Shown here piece by piece: positions 7,871 to 15,556 of a DNA stretch of 64,000 nucleotides (positions within the stretch are counted from its first letter, which is position 1; every line of letters begins with the position of its first letter). Origin of the DNA: Merdimonas faecis (lineage in GTDB: Bacteria > Bacillota > Clostridia > Lachnospirales > Lachnospiraceae). The DNA lies in the NCBI RefSeq assembly GCF_001754075.1, contig NZ_MIEH01000007.1:124001-188000 (forward strand). The letters run 5' to 3'. The position numbers were made by a program, and so were the translations under genes. The notes under the pieces were generated by a model. That model worked only from the letters and a program-made list of their open reading frames with translations. It had not been told where the DNA came from and did not search any database.

Positions 7871-8638
7871 CTACTGCATTGAGCGGATAATACCGTCTCT
7901 GTACTCGTTCGGAGTGATCAGGATCGGCATATTTCCCATATCTATGATAGAACGTCCTCCCTCTACGCCAGATGGCTCATTCGCGAACAGATGGGTGTCA
8001 TACATAGCCCCCTGTCCCGCCACCTGTCTTACGATCAGAACGCGTTTCTTTCCTGGTCTTACCACGTCATGATACTCATGGCGCTCTGTACATTTTTCAC
8101 CTTTAAACTTTTTAAGCTTCTCACGATAAGTCTGGATAAATTCGTCGCAGACGCGGTGAGCCGCCGTCGGGCCCGGTCTTTCCTGTCCCATGCCAGCTGC
8201 TAATGTAACATCAAAGGAGATAATATAATCATCATCTCCCGGCGTACCTGCACGGTTCAGATACAGCTGGTCTTTCAAATTTCCCTCGGAAGATCCGAAT
8301 TCATGGCATTGTTTTCCATTGACGTCCACACCAGTAAGCATCACATAGACACCCGTAACCGTGTGCGTGATCCCTTCTCCCAGTTTTCCAAGGACCTTCG
8401 TGGAAATCGGGATAATATCCATGATCGTATTGGTCCATCTGTCATGGTCGCCTGGTTTGATGATCTGGATATCAATCTTTTCGATATGTTCTTCCCTTGC
8501 TACGAAATCGTCCAGCATTTCCTTGCTGACCGTCATATGTCCGTCTACTGTAATATCATTATGTTCTCCAAATTCTACGTCTGTCATATGGAAAGCCTTG
8601 ATCACGAGACGTCTCAAATCAATTTCTTTTTCAGCCAA
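7871..8638 (-). CDS. prdD: D-proline reductase cluster protein PrdD
   Basis: 255-residue protein homologous to the middle part of PrdA (about residues 165-415). Shared motifs are EFGSSEG, the RPGKKRVLIV stretch and a GQGAM motif. The best start is the TTG at 8638, which follows GGAGGTG at proper spacing and gives LAEKEIDLRR; the ATG further upstream lies inside the hairpin that separates this gene from prdB. Near the C-terminus, MPILITPNEYRDGIIRSMQ stops just before the position where PrdA is cleaved. The PrdA alpha-like and pyruvoyl-like parts are thus encoded separately as PrdD and PrdE. Confidence 0.9.
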   Translation of the reverse strand: MAEKEIDLRRLVIKAFHMTDVEFGEHNDITVDGHMTVSKEMLDDFVAREEHIEKIDIQIIKPGDHDRWTNTIMDIIPISTKVLGKLGEGITHTVTGVYVMLTGVDVNGKQCHEFGSSEGNLKDQLYLNRAGTPGDDDYIISFDVTLAAGMGQERPGPTAAHRVCDEFIQTYREKLKKFKGEKCTERHEYHDVVRPGKKRVLIVRQVAGQGAMYDTHLFANEPSGVEGGRSIIDMGNMPILITPNEYRDGIIRSMQ

Positions 8639-8660
8639 TCGAGTCACCTCCATTTTATTA

Positions 8661-8688
8661 AAGGGCAGATGAAATCTCATCTGCCCTT
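8661..8688 (-). terminator. intercistronic hairpin between prdB and prdD
   Basis: 12-bp perfect stem (8661-8672 with 8677-8688) in the 63-bp gap after prdB. On the mRNA it is followed by UUUAAUAAAAU rather than a clean U run, so it may be a leaky terminator, or a processing or stabilising element that lowers prdDE relative to prdAB. Confidence 0.65.
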
Positions 8689-8701
8689 TCCTTAACATTC
8701 C

Positions 8702-9427
8702 TTAGATCTTTGCTACGTACTCAAATGGCAGCGGTACGATAGTTCCAGGTGTCTGGATCTTAATCAGCTGCTCAAGAGTAGCTTTTACGATCTGTGTCTG
8801 CTGTTCAACATTGTGCGGTCCACCTGCGTTAGCTCCCATAGGAACCAGCGGAGCAACTGCACGAGGAGTACCGGTCTGACGAACAACCGGTGGAAGAGCT
8901 GCAATGATAATTGTAGGAATTCCAGCTTCTTCAATCGCTCTCTGCACCAAAACTGCAGAGCGGTGGCAGGTACCTCAGCCAGCGGTGAGGATAACTGCGT
9001 CTACATCCTCTTCTGTGAACATTTTTGCGATAGCCGGACCAGTTTCATGTTTGAATTTCTCCTGGTTTCCGCCACCGCCCATGAATCCAGCGTGTACCGG
9101 AGCGCAGGCTCTGATGAAGCCTTCTGCAGCCAGCTCATGGATTCTGTCGATCGGGAACATGCAGTTGATGTCTTTGTTAACATCACTGTTATCATATCCG
9201 CCATGGGATACCATCAGTTCACTTGATGGTGTGGTGTTCTCAATTTTTCTCCAGGTGAAGTCACCAGCAAGATTAAATCTTTCCTGGGATTTCTTATGAA
9301 CACCTGCTGCTGTCGCAAGAGCGATAGACATGTCTTTCAGCTCTTTTGTTACAGGAGTCCATACTGCCGGTGGAGTAATAGGAACGAAGATTTCAGATTG
9401 TAAACCTTTAACAACCGTTAAACTCAT
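8702..9427 (-). CDS. prdB: D-proline reductase selenoprotein subunit PrdB (in-frame UGA = Sec)
   Basis: 241-residue gamma subunit of D-proline reductase, which cleaves the ring of D-proline to 5-aminovalerate; the selenocysteine is the catalytic nucleophile. The reading frame is continuous except for one TGA at 8975-8977 (codon 151), in the context ILTAG-U-GTCHRSAV, the position expected for the PrdB Sec. A stable hairpin begins 14 nt after the UGA. selA, selB, selC and selD are all in this window, so decoding is supported. It lies between a small CBO2463-type gene and prdD. An automated caller would split it into two genes at 8975. Confidence 0.96.
8938..8962 (-). promoter_or_regulatory. SECIS hairpin of prdB
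   Basis: On the mRNA, CUCUGCA (8954-8960) pairs with UGCAGAG (8940-8946) around a 7-nt loop GUUUUGG, with further CGC/GCG pairing below. It starts 14 nt downstream of the UGA at 8975-8977, as bacterial SECIS elements do to bind SelB. Confidence 0.82.
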
Positions 9428-9429
9428 TT

Positions 9430-9726
9430 TTAGACCTCCTTATTATCCAAACGCGTACGCATCTCTTCTTGTTTGCGCCGTTCTTTTTCAATGTTGCTGA
9501 CATATTTCTCATTTATTTCCGGCCCGAGCTGTTCGGGGAAGCTCATATTCCATCCGATCTCCTGTCCTACCTTAGGTTCGGTATCACAGATGAACATCCG
9601 CTTCGGGGCTTTAAAGAATCCAAGTCTTCCTTTCAGATCCACGCTGATGCTGCAGTCATCAACATCAACAACAACCCCTTCCATATAAATGATCTTGTCA
9701 CCATAATGCAAACGCTCGTTGTTCAT
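9430..9726 (-). CDS. small CBO2463/CBO2479-type protein of the proline reductase cluster
   Basis: 98-residue soluble protein between prdA and prdB, 14 bp after prdA and 2 bp before prdB. It has a beta-rich N-terminal part (DKIIYMEGVVVDVDDCSISVD), FFKAPKRMFICD in the middle, and a charged C-terminal helix rich in E, K and R. A small gene of this kind occupies the same slot in other prd operons (the CBO2463/CBO2479 family). Function unknown; position suggests a role in assembly or maturation of the PrdA/PrdB complex. Confidence 0.78.
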   Translation of the reverse strand: MNNERLHYGDKIIYMEGVVVDVDDCSISVDLKGRLGFFKAPKRMFICDTEPKVGQEIGWNMSFPEQLGPEINEKYVSNIEKERRKQEEMRTRLDNKEV

Positions 9727-9740
9727 TCAAAACACCCGAT

Positions 9741-11591
9741 TTAGTCGTATTTTTCCTTACGTTTCTGGCTCATCGGCAGAGACTGCTCATTATCAACAAG
9801 GTCAACTTTCTTGCCGTAAGCAGCTTCGATCAGCTCTACGTTTGTAGATTTAACGTTCGGATTCCACTTCTTCTCAGCAGCTTTAACTTCCTCGCCGCCC
9901 ATTGCTGTCTTCAGCATAGCCAGAGCACGGATTGCATCCTCTTCGCAAAGAGTGTTGCAGCCAAGAACTTCGTTTTCAATACCAGACTCGGACTTGTTGT
10001 TATCAACCATGTATGTCATGTGTTTGTTACCAACTACCAGAGCTCCCTGTACTGCGCAGTAGGACATTCCAACTACCGGAACGCCTCTCATACCGATCTG
10101 CTCGATATGGCTTGCGAAGTCGATGTGGTTATTTCCGAAACCTTCTGTTGTAACGAAAGCTCCGTCTACGTCCATCATTTCTACGGTGTGTCCAACACGT
10201 TTGGATACATAGAACTTCTCTGCGTTGATCTGTGGGCTTCCTACAAATACAACGCCGCAGAGGTCAACTTCCGGATCATGCAGTGCTTCCAGAACCAGAG
10301 GCTCTCTCCAGTAATGTCTGGACATCTCTTTAGAAGCAGGTCCGATACAGGTCAGCGCATGGATACATCCATCCAGAACCTCCAGCGGAGATACGCATAC
10401 CGGAACGTTTCCTAAGTCTACGTTTGCTCTTGCGCCAAGGATTCCAACAGGCTCTACAGGAAGGATGAAGTTATCATGCATAGCTCCCTGTCCCATGATT
10501 TCCTTAACGATAACGACTTTCTTCTTTCCAGGACGGCGAACCTGTTTCAGTTCCTCTGTATCAGAAACAAGGCTCTCATCCAGTTCTTTCATCACTTCAC
10601 GGATTTCCTGAGTGATTACGTCAAAAGCAGTGTGGGCAGCCATAGGTCCACGACGCTCCATGTTTGTCTTCTCCTGGATCACGATGTTACCTTTGATAAA
10701 GATTTCTCCTTTATCCGGGCATCCAGGACGGTTCCACATGATGTTCTCATCCAGATATCCTTCGGAAGATCCGAACTCACCGATCTGAACTCCATCCTCA
10801 TCAGTTCCTGTCAGCATCATTACAACGCCGTCCAGTACTCTTGTTACACCTGTACCAAGGTCAGCATCGCCTTCTTTTGTAGCGATCGGCTGTACGTCCA
10901 TGATAGTCTCGGAGTAGGTGTGATAGTTCTCAGGAGTAATGATCTCCAGGTGGAAATCTTTTACAAGTTCCTGATTGTCGATAACTTCCTGCTCGATTCC
11001 TTCACGGATGTAAAGGGTCGTTCCTTCGATCTTTGTCTCAGGTCCTCTCTTAACCTCTGTAATGTTAAAGTGTTTTCTTGTCAGAGTTCTTACAACTTTT
11101 TCTTCTTCAGCTTCTGCCGGTGCTGCTCCTGCTACAGTGCTCTCAGCGCCTGCCGGTACAGCAACTGCTGCTGCTCCGCCTGCTCCAAGTGCTCCAACCG
11201 GGATCTCAAGGTCGATATCCTTTCCTTCTCCGATGTGGATCTTCATAACACCGCCTGCTACCGGTGCTGCTGCCGGCGCTGCTACAGGTGCCGCTGCCGG
11301 TGCTGCTTCCTCTTCTTCCTCTTCTGCCGGTGCGCTCGGAGCTTTTACTCCATCCAGTACATCAGCAGTCAGTGGGCAAAGAGAATCACAAGTTTTTGTC
11401 AATTTTGCTCCTAATACTTCTTCAATGGTCAGGCAGCCATCCAGGCTTAATAATCCGGAATCTACCAGATCATCAAAGATTGCCGGATCCTCCAGATTTG
11501 CCGGCTCAATTGTAATTCCAGCTTCGGCTCTGCAACACAATACCGCAGGATCATGAGCATGTTCTTTCGCTGTTTCAGCTGTGATTGACAT
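9741..11591 (-). CDS. prdA: D-proline reductase proprotein PrdA (pyruvoyl-dependent)
   Basis: 616-residue proprotein. In this family an internal Thr-Cys bond is cut to give an alpha-type subunit and a small subunit whose N-terminal pyruvoyl group binds D-proline. The equivalent site here is Thr414-Cys415 in IHALTCIGPASKEMS, giving a C-terminal fragment of about 200 residues. Upstream are EFGSSEG, RPGKKKVVIVKE and VPVCVSPLEVLDG. Two Ala/Pro/Glu-rich linkers (about 85-113 and 137-163) isolate a small domain with MKIHIGEGKDIDLEIPVG. It is the second gene of the prd operon, behind a GGAGGG site 175 bp after prdC. Confidence 0.96.
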   Translation of the reverse strand: MSITAETAKEHAHDPAVLCCRAEAGITIEPANLEDPAIFDDLVDSGLLSLDGCLTIEEVLGAKLTKTCDSLCPLTADVLDGVKAPSAPAEEEEEEAAPAAAPVAAPAAAPVAGGVMKIHIGEGKDIDLEIPVGALGAGGAAAVAVPAGAESTVAGAAPAEAEEEKVVRTLTRKHFNITEVKRGPETKIEGTTLYIREGIEQEVIDNQELVKDFHLEIITPENYHTYSETIMDVQPIATKEGDADLGTGVTRVLDGVVMMLTGTDEDGVQIGEFGSSEGYLDENIMWNRPGCPDKGEIFIKGNIVIQEKTNMERRGPMAAHTAFDVITQEIREVMKELDESLVSDTEELKQVRRPGKKKVVIVKEIMGQGAMHDNFILPVEPVGILGARANVDLGNVPVCVSPLEVLDGCIHALTCIGPASKEMSRHYWREPLVLEALHDPEVDLCGVVFVGSPQINAEKFYVSKRVGHTVEMMDVDGAFVTTEGFGNNHIDFASHIEQIGMRGVPVVGMSYCAVQGALVVGNKHMTYMVDNNKSESGIENEVLGCNTLCEEDAIRALAMLKTAMGGEEVKAAEKKWNPNVKSTNVELIEAAYGKKVDLVDNEQSLPMSQKRKEKYD

Positions 11592-11691
11592 ATTGTTTTC
11601 CCTCCTTGTTTGGTTTGCTTAGGCACGCCCTTATGGGCTTGTTTGTATATATACAGTCATATATCCGCCGGGAGGAGTCCTCTCTTCTCTC

Positions 11692-11725
11692 CCAGGACAA
11701 AAGAATCGGGGATCTTCTGTCCTGG
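11692..11725 (-). other. hairpin between prdC and prdA
   Basis: Arms 11692-11703 and 11714-11725 (CCAGGACA core) form a near-perfect 12-bp stem in the 175-bp prdC-prdA gap, without a U run. A smaller GCCC-TTAT-GGGC hairpin lies at 11627-11638. They may set processing or stability so that the abundant PrdA/PrdB mRNA is separated from prdC. Confidence 0.5.
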
Positions 11726-11766
11726 CGGTACATGACAGTAATACCGTTGTTTTCCGGGAACCGATA

Positions 11767-13167
11767 TTAAAAATCGATATCCTGGCTTACCTCTTTTGAG
11801 ATCTTCAGAGATCTGTAAAGAGGATGTCCAACCGCTCTCATAACGTGGTCTGTCTGATGGAATACCTTCAGTCCCATCTTCGGGCCTGATGCCATAACAG
11901 TATTGGAGCAGTCAGAGCAGTTTCCGATAATGATGTATTCACATTTATCTTTCTTAAACTGCAGGTTGTTCTTTACCTGTCCCGGACAGTTTCCAGGACG
12001 CAGACATTTCAGCGGTGCGCCCGGCTTGCTTTCGATCGCCTGTTTACATCTGCATACAGATACGACCTTTCCATTCATCTTCTCAGCAATCTCACGCATA
12101 CGGTCTTCGCTTCCGCCGCATGCACAGACTAAAAGTCCTACATTTGCCCCGTGAAGATCCGGGAACTCTACGCTGACAAGGATTCCTCCCGTTGTCTTAG
12201 TGATCGGCTCGTCTACCGTAGTGGACTTTCCTGTGAAAGCTCCGCCCATTACGATCTCGCCGTACTCGCCGTCGATTCCGCCGGCCTTTTCAATCAACTC
12301 TCCGACGCTGACACCTACCGGTACATCCATGAATACATGTGCGGCATTTCCGCCGTTGAGTTTTCCACGGACAGTCAGATTCTTGGTGATGCAAGGCTTC
12401 TTCTCATCAATAGCCTCTGCCACCTTTGCAGCGGTCTCCAGGTTCACAACTACGGATCTTGCTGCAGAAGGAAGCTGTGTAGGAAGAAGGTTTACCCCAA
12501 GACATTCTCTTACGACCGCACGCTCTTCTCCCATCGGATAGATGTCTGCCAGGAAGTGCATGGAAATATCAGCCTCATCCTTGAGAGCCGCATCCAGCTT
12601 CTTGATAGCATCATGATGCTTTTTCTTGATTGCGAAGATCGCTTTATCCGCATGTGTGATCTCCATACAGTACTTCACGCCGCGGATCACTTTATCAGTC
12701 TGTTCTACCAGCTGTTTAATGTTATGCTCCAGTCCCGGTTCACACTCCGCCGCATTTACCAGGATATAGCTATGCTCCAGCTTAAAGTCTGCCGGAAGCT
12801 CCGGATTGATCTCAGGATCCAGCTCAGCCAGAGGTGTCTCTGCCAGATTGATATTCAGCTTTACGCCAGTCGGGAATCCTGCCCCGCCCATACCTACGAT
12901 ACCAGCCGCCTTTACCATGTCCAGTTTGCTGGCGTCTTCCGGCACATCGATCGGAACAAATTCATCTGGCTGTTCTGCCGCCGGTTCAATAATGATCCTG
13001 TCGTCAGTAATCTCTGTTACTTTTCCGTACACGCTGGAAAAAATGTTTGCTCCCAGCCCTGTCGGTGCAGCAATGAGAGTGCCTTTTTTCACGTCCGCCC
13101 CAACCTCAACACAGGGAGCACATGGTGCACCAACGTGCTGACGCAATAAAATTTGTACGTTTCCCAT
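11767..13167 (-). CDS. prdC: PrdC, RnfC-like electron-transfer protein of the proline reductase cluster
   Basis: 466-residue protein related to RnfC/NqrF-type flavin and Fe-S electron carriers, thought to pass electrons from NADH to proline reductase. Motifs: GIVGMGGAGFPTGVK at about residues 90-105 (RnfC-type nucleotide-binding region), then cysteine clusters LVCACGG, VCRCKQ, KCLRPGNCPG and GNCSDCSN in the last 150 residues. PrdC is a selenoprotein in some clostridia; here the frame is open throughout and the candidate positions are cysteine. It is the first protein gene after selC on the minus strand, with GGAG before the ATG. Confidence 0.9.
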   Translation of the reverse strand: MGNVQILLRQHVGAPCAPCVEVGADVKKGTLIAAPTGLGANIFSSVYGKVTEITDDRIIIEPAAEQPDEFVPIDVPEDASKLDMVKAAGIVGMGGAGFPTGVKLNINLAETPLAELDPEINPELPADFKLEHSYILVNAAECEPGLEHNIKQLVEQTDKVIRGVKYCMEITHADKAIFAIKKKHHDAIKKLDAALKDEADISMHFLADIYPMGEERAVVRECLGVNLLPTQLPSAARSVVVNLETAAKVAEAIDEKKPCITKNLTVRGKLNGGNAAHVFMDVPVGVSVGELIEKAGGIDGEYGEIVMGGAFTGKSTTVDEPITKTTGGILVSVEFPDLHGANVGLLVCACGGSEDRMREIAEKMNGKVVSVCRCKQAIESKPGAPLKCLRPGNCPGQVKNNLQFKKDKCEYIIIGNCSDCSNTVMASGPKMGLKVFHQTDHVMRAVGHPLYRSLKISKEVSQDIDF

Positions 13168-13329
13168 GACACATATCTCCTTTTTCTTTTTTATAAGTAA
13201 AAGTGAAACTTGCCAGTCTCCTTACTTATTCTTTTTTCCTGACTTTCATACGCATCTTTCACGCATGACTTATAAAAAATATCTATGGAAACATTTTTGC
13301 GATTTTTTTAACAGCAAAATGTTCTTTTC

Positions 13330-13427
13330 TGGCGAGGGCATGTGGGAATCGAACCCACCCAGGACGCTCTTAACGCCCCACACTAGTTTTGAAGACTAGG
13401 AGGCACACCAGTCACCCATCTACCCCC
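13330..13427 (-). tRNA. selC: selenocysteine tRNA (anticodon UCA)
   Basis: 98-nt tRNA including encoded CCA. The anticodon arm CTAGT-CTTCAAA-ACTAG places UCA at 13390-13392. The T arm is GTGGG-TTCGATT-CCCAC. A long variable arm (GGGCG...CGTCC) is present, and the acceptor 3' strand ATGCCCTC is followed by G and CCA. The length and long acceptor and variable arms are typical of tRNA-Sec. The 5' strand GGGGGTAG pairs with the 3' strand at 7 of 8 positions, two of them G-U, so the exact 5' end is less certain. It lies 163 bp upstream of prdC on the same strand and may be cotranscribed with the operon it serves. Confidence 0.9.
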
Positions 13428-13441
13428 ATCTATGCCCAATA

Positions 13442-13470
13442 ACCATAACACACTTTCCCGCACTTTTCAA
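13442..13470 (-). promoter_or_regulatory. promoter of selC (and possibly the prd operon)
   Basis: Minus-strand -35 TTGAAA (13465-13470), 17 bp, -10 TATGGT (13442-13447). Predicted start near 13435, within about 8 nt of the tRNA 5' end. Between selC and prdC I see no second clear promoter and no clear sigma-54 element. Confidence 0.6.
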
Positions 13471-13505
13471 CAACTTTTATTCATTTTTATAATATCAAAA
13501 AAGCA

Positions 13506-13534
13506 TTGACTTTTCAACCTCTTTCAGCCATAAT
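13506..13534 (+). promoter_or_regulatory. candidate promoter of prdF
   Basis: -35 TTGACT (13506-13511), 17 bp, -10 CATAAT (13529-13534), about 235 bp upstream of prdF. The leader between holds a half copy of the GGGGACG element at 13684-13696 and AT-rich sequence; nothing else is recognised. Confidence 0.5.
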
Positions 13535-13769
13535 AAAGGATAAGAACTGAACATGGTACTAGAACGCAGTCTATTTGTTAAATTTCTGTCGTTTATTACA
13601 GCTCGCAAAATGTGCCTACTGTATAATTTTGCCAGTTTTTTTCCATGTTCACCTGCGTTTTTATATAAGACACCTAAAAGCCTGGGGACGGTTTTTTCGT
13701 GTTTTTATAGAATCTTATAGATTGCATCTATGAGTAACTTCATGAAAAATTTTAAGGAGGGACAAAATT

Positions 13770-14804
13770 ATGGAGTTAAAAGCGAATGTTAACTTTGACC
13801 GGTTTGAGGCAGCTCTTCAGGTTGTAGACGCTCATACCGAGGGTGAGTTCTGCCGTATGGTCATCGGCGGCTTCCCGGAGCCAGAGGGAAACACCATGAT
13901 CGAAAAGAAAAAATGGATGGAGAAAAACTACGACAATGTACGTACTGCCCTGATGTTTGAGCCAAGAGGACACCACGACATGTTCGGAGCTTTCCTTTGC
14001 GAACCAATCAACAAGGAAGCTGACTTTGGCGTAATGTTCATGGATACAGGCGGATACCTGAACATGTGCGGACACTGCACGATCGGAGCTGTTACTGTTG
14101 CGATCGAAGCAGGTCTTGTTGAGTCCCACGAAGGAGAAAACGAAGTTGTTCTGGACGCTCCTGCCGGACTGATCCGCACAAAGGCTATCGTAAAGGACGG
14201 AAAAGTTGAGAGTGTTACACTGACAAACGTTCCTGCATTTGTTTACAAAGAGAACCAGACTGTAACCATCGACGGAAAAGAAATCAAATTCACGATTTCC
14301 TTCGGCGGAAGCTTCTTCGCTCTGGTAGACACCACACAGCTTGATATCGGAGAGATCAACGCAAAATCTGTTCCGGCTTACACAGCTCTTGGAATGAAGA
14401 TGCTGGATGTGATCAACAAGGAAATCCCTGTAAAGCATCCTGAGCTTGATATTGATACCGTTGACCTGGTTGAGTTCTACGGACCAACACCAAACAAAGA
14501 CAAAGCTGATTTAAGAAACGTTGTTATCTTCGGAGATGCTATGGCTGACCGTTCTCCTTGCGGAACCGGTACCAGCGCAAAACTTGCTACCCTGCATCAT
14601 TGGGGAGAGATCAAGGTCGGCGAAGAGTTCCGCTATGAGAGCTTCATGGGCAGCATCTTCAAAGGCGTGATCAAAGAAACCACAAAGGTTGCTGATTACG
14701 ATGCAGTTATCCCGATGATCACAGGAAGCGCTTACCTGACAGGTGTTGCTACATACCTGATCGACCCGACGGATCCACTGAAATATGGTTTCCAGGTAGG
14801 TTAA
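13770..14804 (+). CDS. prdF: proline racemase PrdF
   Basis: 344-residue cofactor-independent proline racemase that interconverts L- and D-proline and so supplies the substrate of D-proline reductase. Both catalytic cysteines are present: Cys100 in LNMCGHCTIG and Cys264 in DRSPCGTGTSA; the DTGG and FYGPT motifs are also seen. AAGGAGG precedes the ATG. Unlike some clostridia, where prdF is in the prd operon, here it is on the opposite strand with its own promoter and terminator, so racemase and reductase can be expressed separately. Hydroxyproline epimerase is the main alternative, but context favours proline. Confidence 0.95.
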   Translation: MELKANVNFDRFEAALQVVDAHTEGEFCRMVIGGFPEPEGNTMIEKKKWMEKNYDNVRTALMFEPRGHHDMFGAFLCEPINKEADFGVMFMDTGGYLNMCGHCTIGAVTVAIEAGLVESHEGENEVVLDAPAGLIRTKAIVKDGKVESVTLTNVPAFVYKENQTVTIDGKEIKFTISFGGSFFALVDTTQLDIGEINAKSVPAYTALGMKMLDVINKEIPVKHPELDIDTVDLVEFYGPTPNKDKADLRNVVIFGDAMADRSPCGTGTSAKLATLHHWGEIKVGEEFRYESFMGSIFKGVIKETTKVADYDAVIPMITGSAYLTGVATYLIDPTDPLKYGFQVG

Positions 14805-14839
14805 TTGCGGCAGCGTAATATCAACCAGCAGACATTTAC

Positions 14840-14880
14840 AGCAGAAGCGGGTTAGCGGGCTAATCCGCTTCTGCTTTTTA
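14840..14880 (+). terminator. intrinsic terminator after prdF
   Basis: AGCAGAAGCGG (14840-14850) pairs with CCGCTTCTGCT (14865-14875); a T run follows. Confidence 0.88.
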
Positions 14881-14930
14881 AAATCTTTCTGTAGGGAAGT
14901 ACAGAAAGTCACAGAAAGGGAGGGATTCCC

Positions 14931-15518
14931 ATGCCGCGGAAAAGAATCTCCACCAAAAGCAGAATTGTAAAAGCCGCCTGGAACCTTTTCTACAAAAAAG
15001 GCTATGAGCAGACGACTGTAGAAGATATCATTTCTGCTTCTAAAACCTCAAAAGGCACCTTTTACCACTATTTCAAAGGAAAAGAGGCCTTGCTGAATTC
15101 TTTGTCAGATTTGTTCGATGAGAAATATGAGGAACTGGCTGCAGTCATTGATCCGGCGATGTCAGCCTATGACAAACTCCTCTATTTGAACCATGAGCTG
15201 TTCTATATGATCGAGACCAGCGTGGATATTGATCTTCTTGCCTTCCTGTACTCCTCACAGCTGACTACCAAAGGGAAGAAATCTCTATCCGACAGCAAAC
15301 GGTTTTACTTTAAATGGATCACGGAAATTCTGGAGGACGGGCTGGCAGACGGCGAATTTAAAGATACCAGCTCTGCAAAAGAACTCATGAAAATATATGC
15401 CATGTTTGAAAGGGCGCTCCTGTATGACTGGGCTTTGTTCCGGGGGAAATATTCTTTGAGCGAATATAGTTCACGGCTTCTCCCCCACGTATTGGATACC
15501 TTTGTAAATGGCATTTAA
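14931..15518 (+). CDS. TetR/AcrR family transcriptional regulator
   Basis: 195-residue one-component regulator. The N-terminal helix-turn-helix spans about residues 8-55 (TTVEDIISASKTSKGTFYHYF), followed by an all-helical ligand domain without a recognisable signature. A GGGAGGG site precedes the ATG. It lies between prdF and the LytS/LytT system, alone between two terminators. Its target is unknown; prdF or its own promoter are possible. No clear operator palindrome was found immediately upstream. Confidence 0.88.
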   Translation: MPRKRISTKSRIVKAAWNLFYKKGYEQTTVEDIISASKTSKGTFYHYFKGKEALLNSLSDLFDEKYEELAAVIDPAMSAYDKLLYLNHELFYMIETSVDIDLLAFLYSSQLTTKGKKSLSDSKRFYFKWITEILEDGLADGEFKDTSSAKELMKIYAMFERALLYDWALFRGKYSLSEYSSRLLPHVLDTFVNGI

Positions 15519-15521
15519 AGA

Positions 15522-15556
15522 GCGCTGTATAGCACCTCTGCTATACAGCGCCTTTT
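15522..15556. terminator. terminator between tetR and the response regulator gene
   Basis: Perfect 13-bp stem GCGCTGTATAGCA/TGCTATACAGCGC (15522-15534 with 15539-15551) and a T run on the plus strand. The convergent response-regulator stop codon abuts it. Confidence 0.85.

Noticed and set aside
8702-8975. prdB as two broken genes or a nonsense pseudogene
   Set aside because: The interruption is a single in-frame TGA at the known Sec position with a SECIS hairpin, and the Sec machinery is present.
10476-13149. Plus-strand ORFs of more than 300 codons opposite prdA and prdC
   Set aside because: Antisense shadows rich in Cys/Ser/Arg with no recognisable family; the minus-strand genes are certain.
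11767-13167. PrdC as a selenoprotein
   Set aside because: The frame has no internal TGA; the motif positions where Sec could occur are cysteines.
13199-13216. sigma-54 promoter upstream of prdC (TGGCA on the minus strand)
   Set aside because: The TGGCA is not followed by a TTGC at the right spacing, and no enhancer-binding regulator is in the window.
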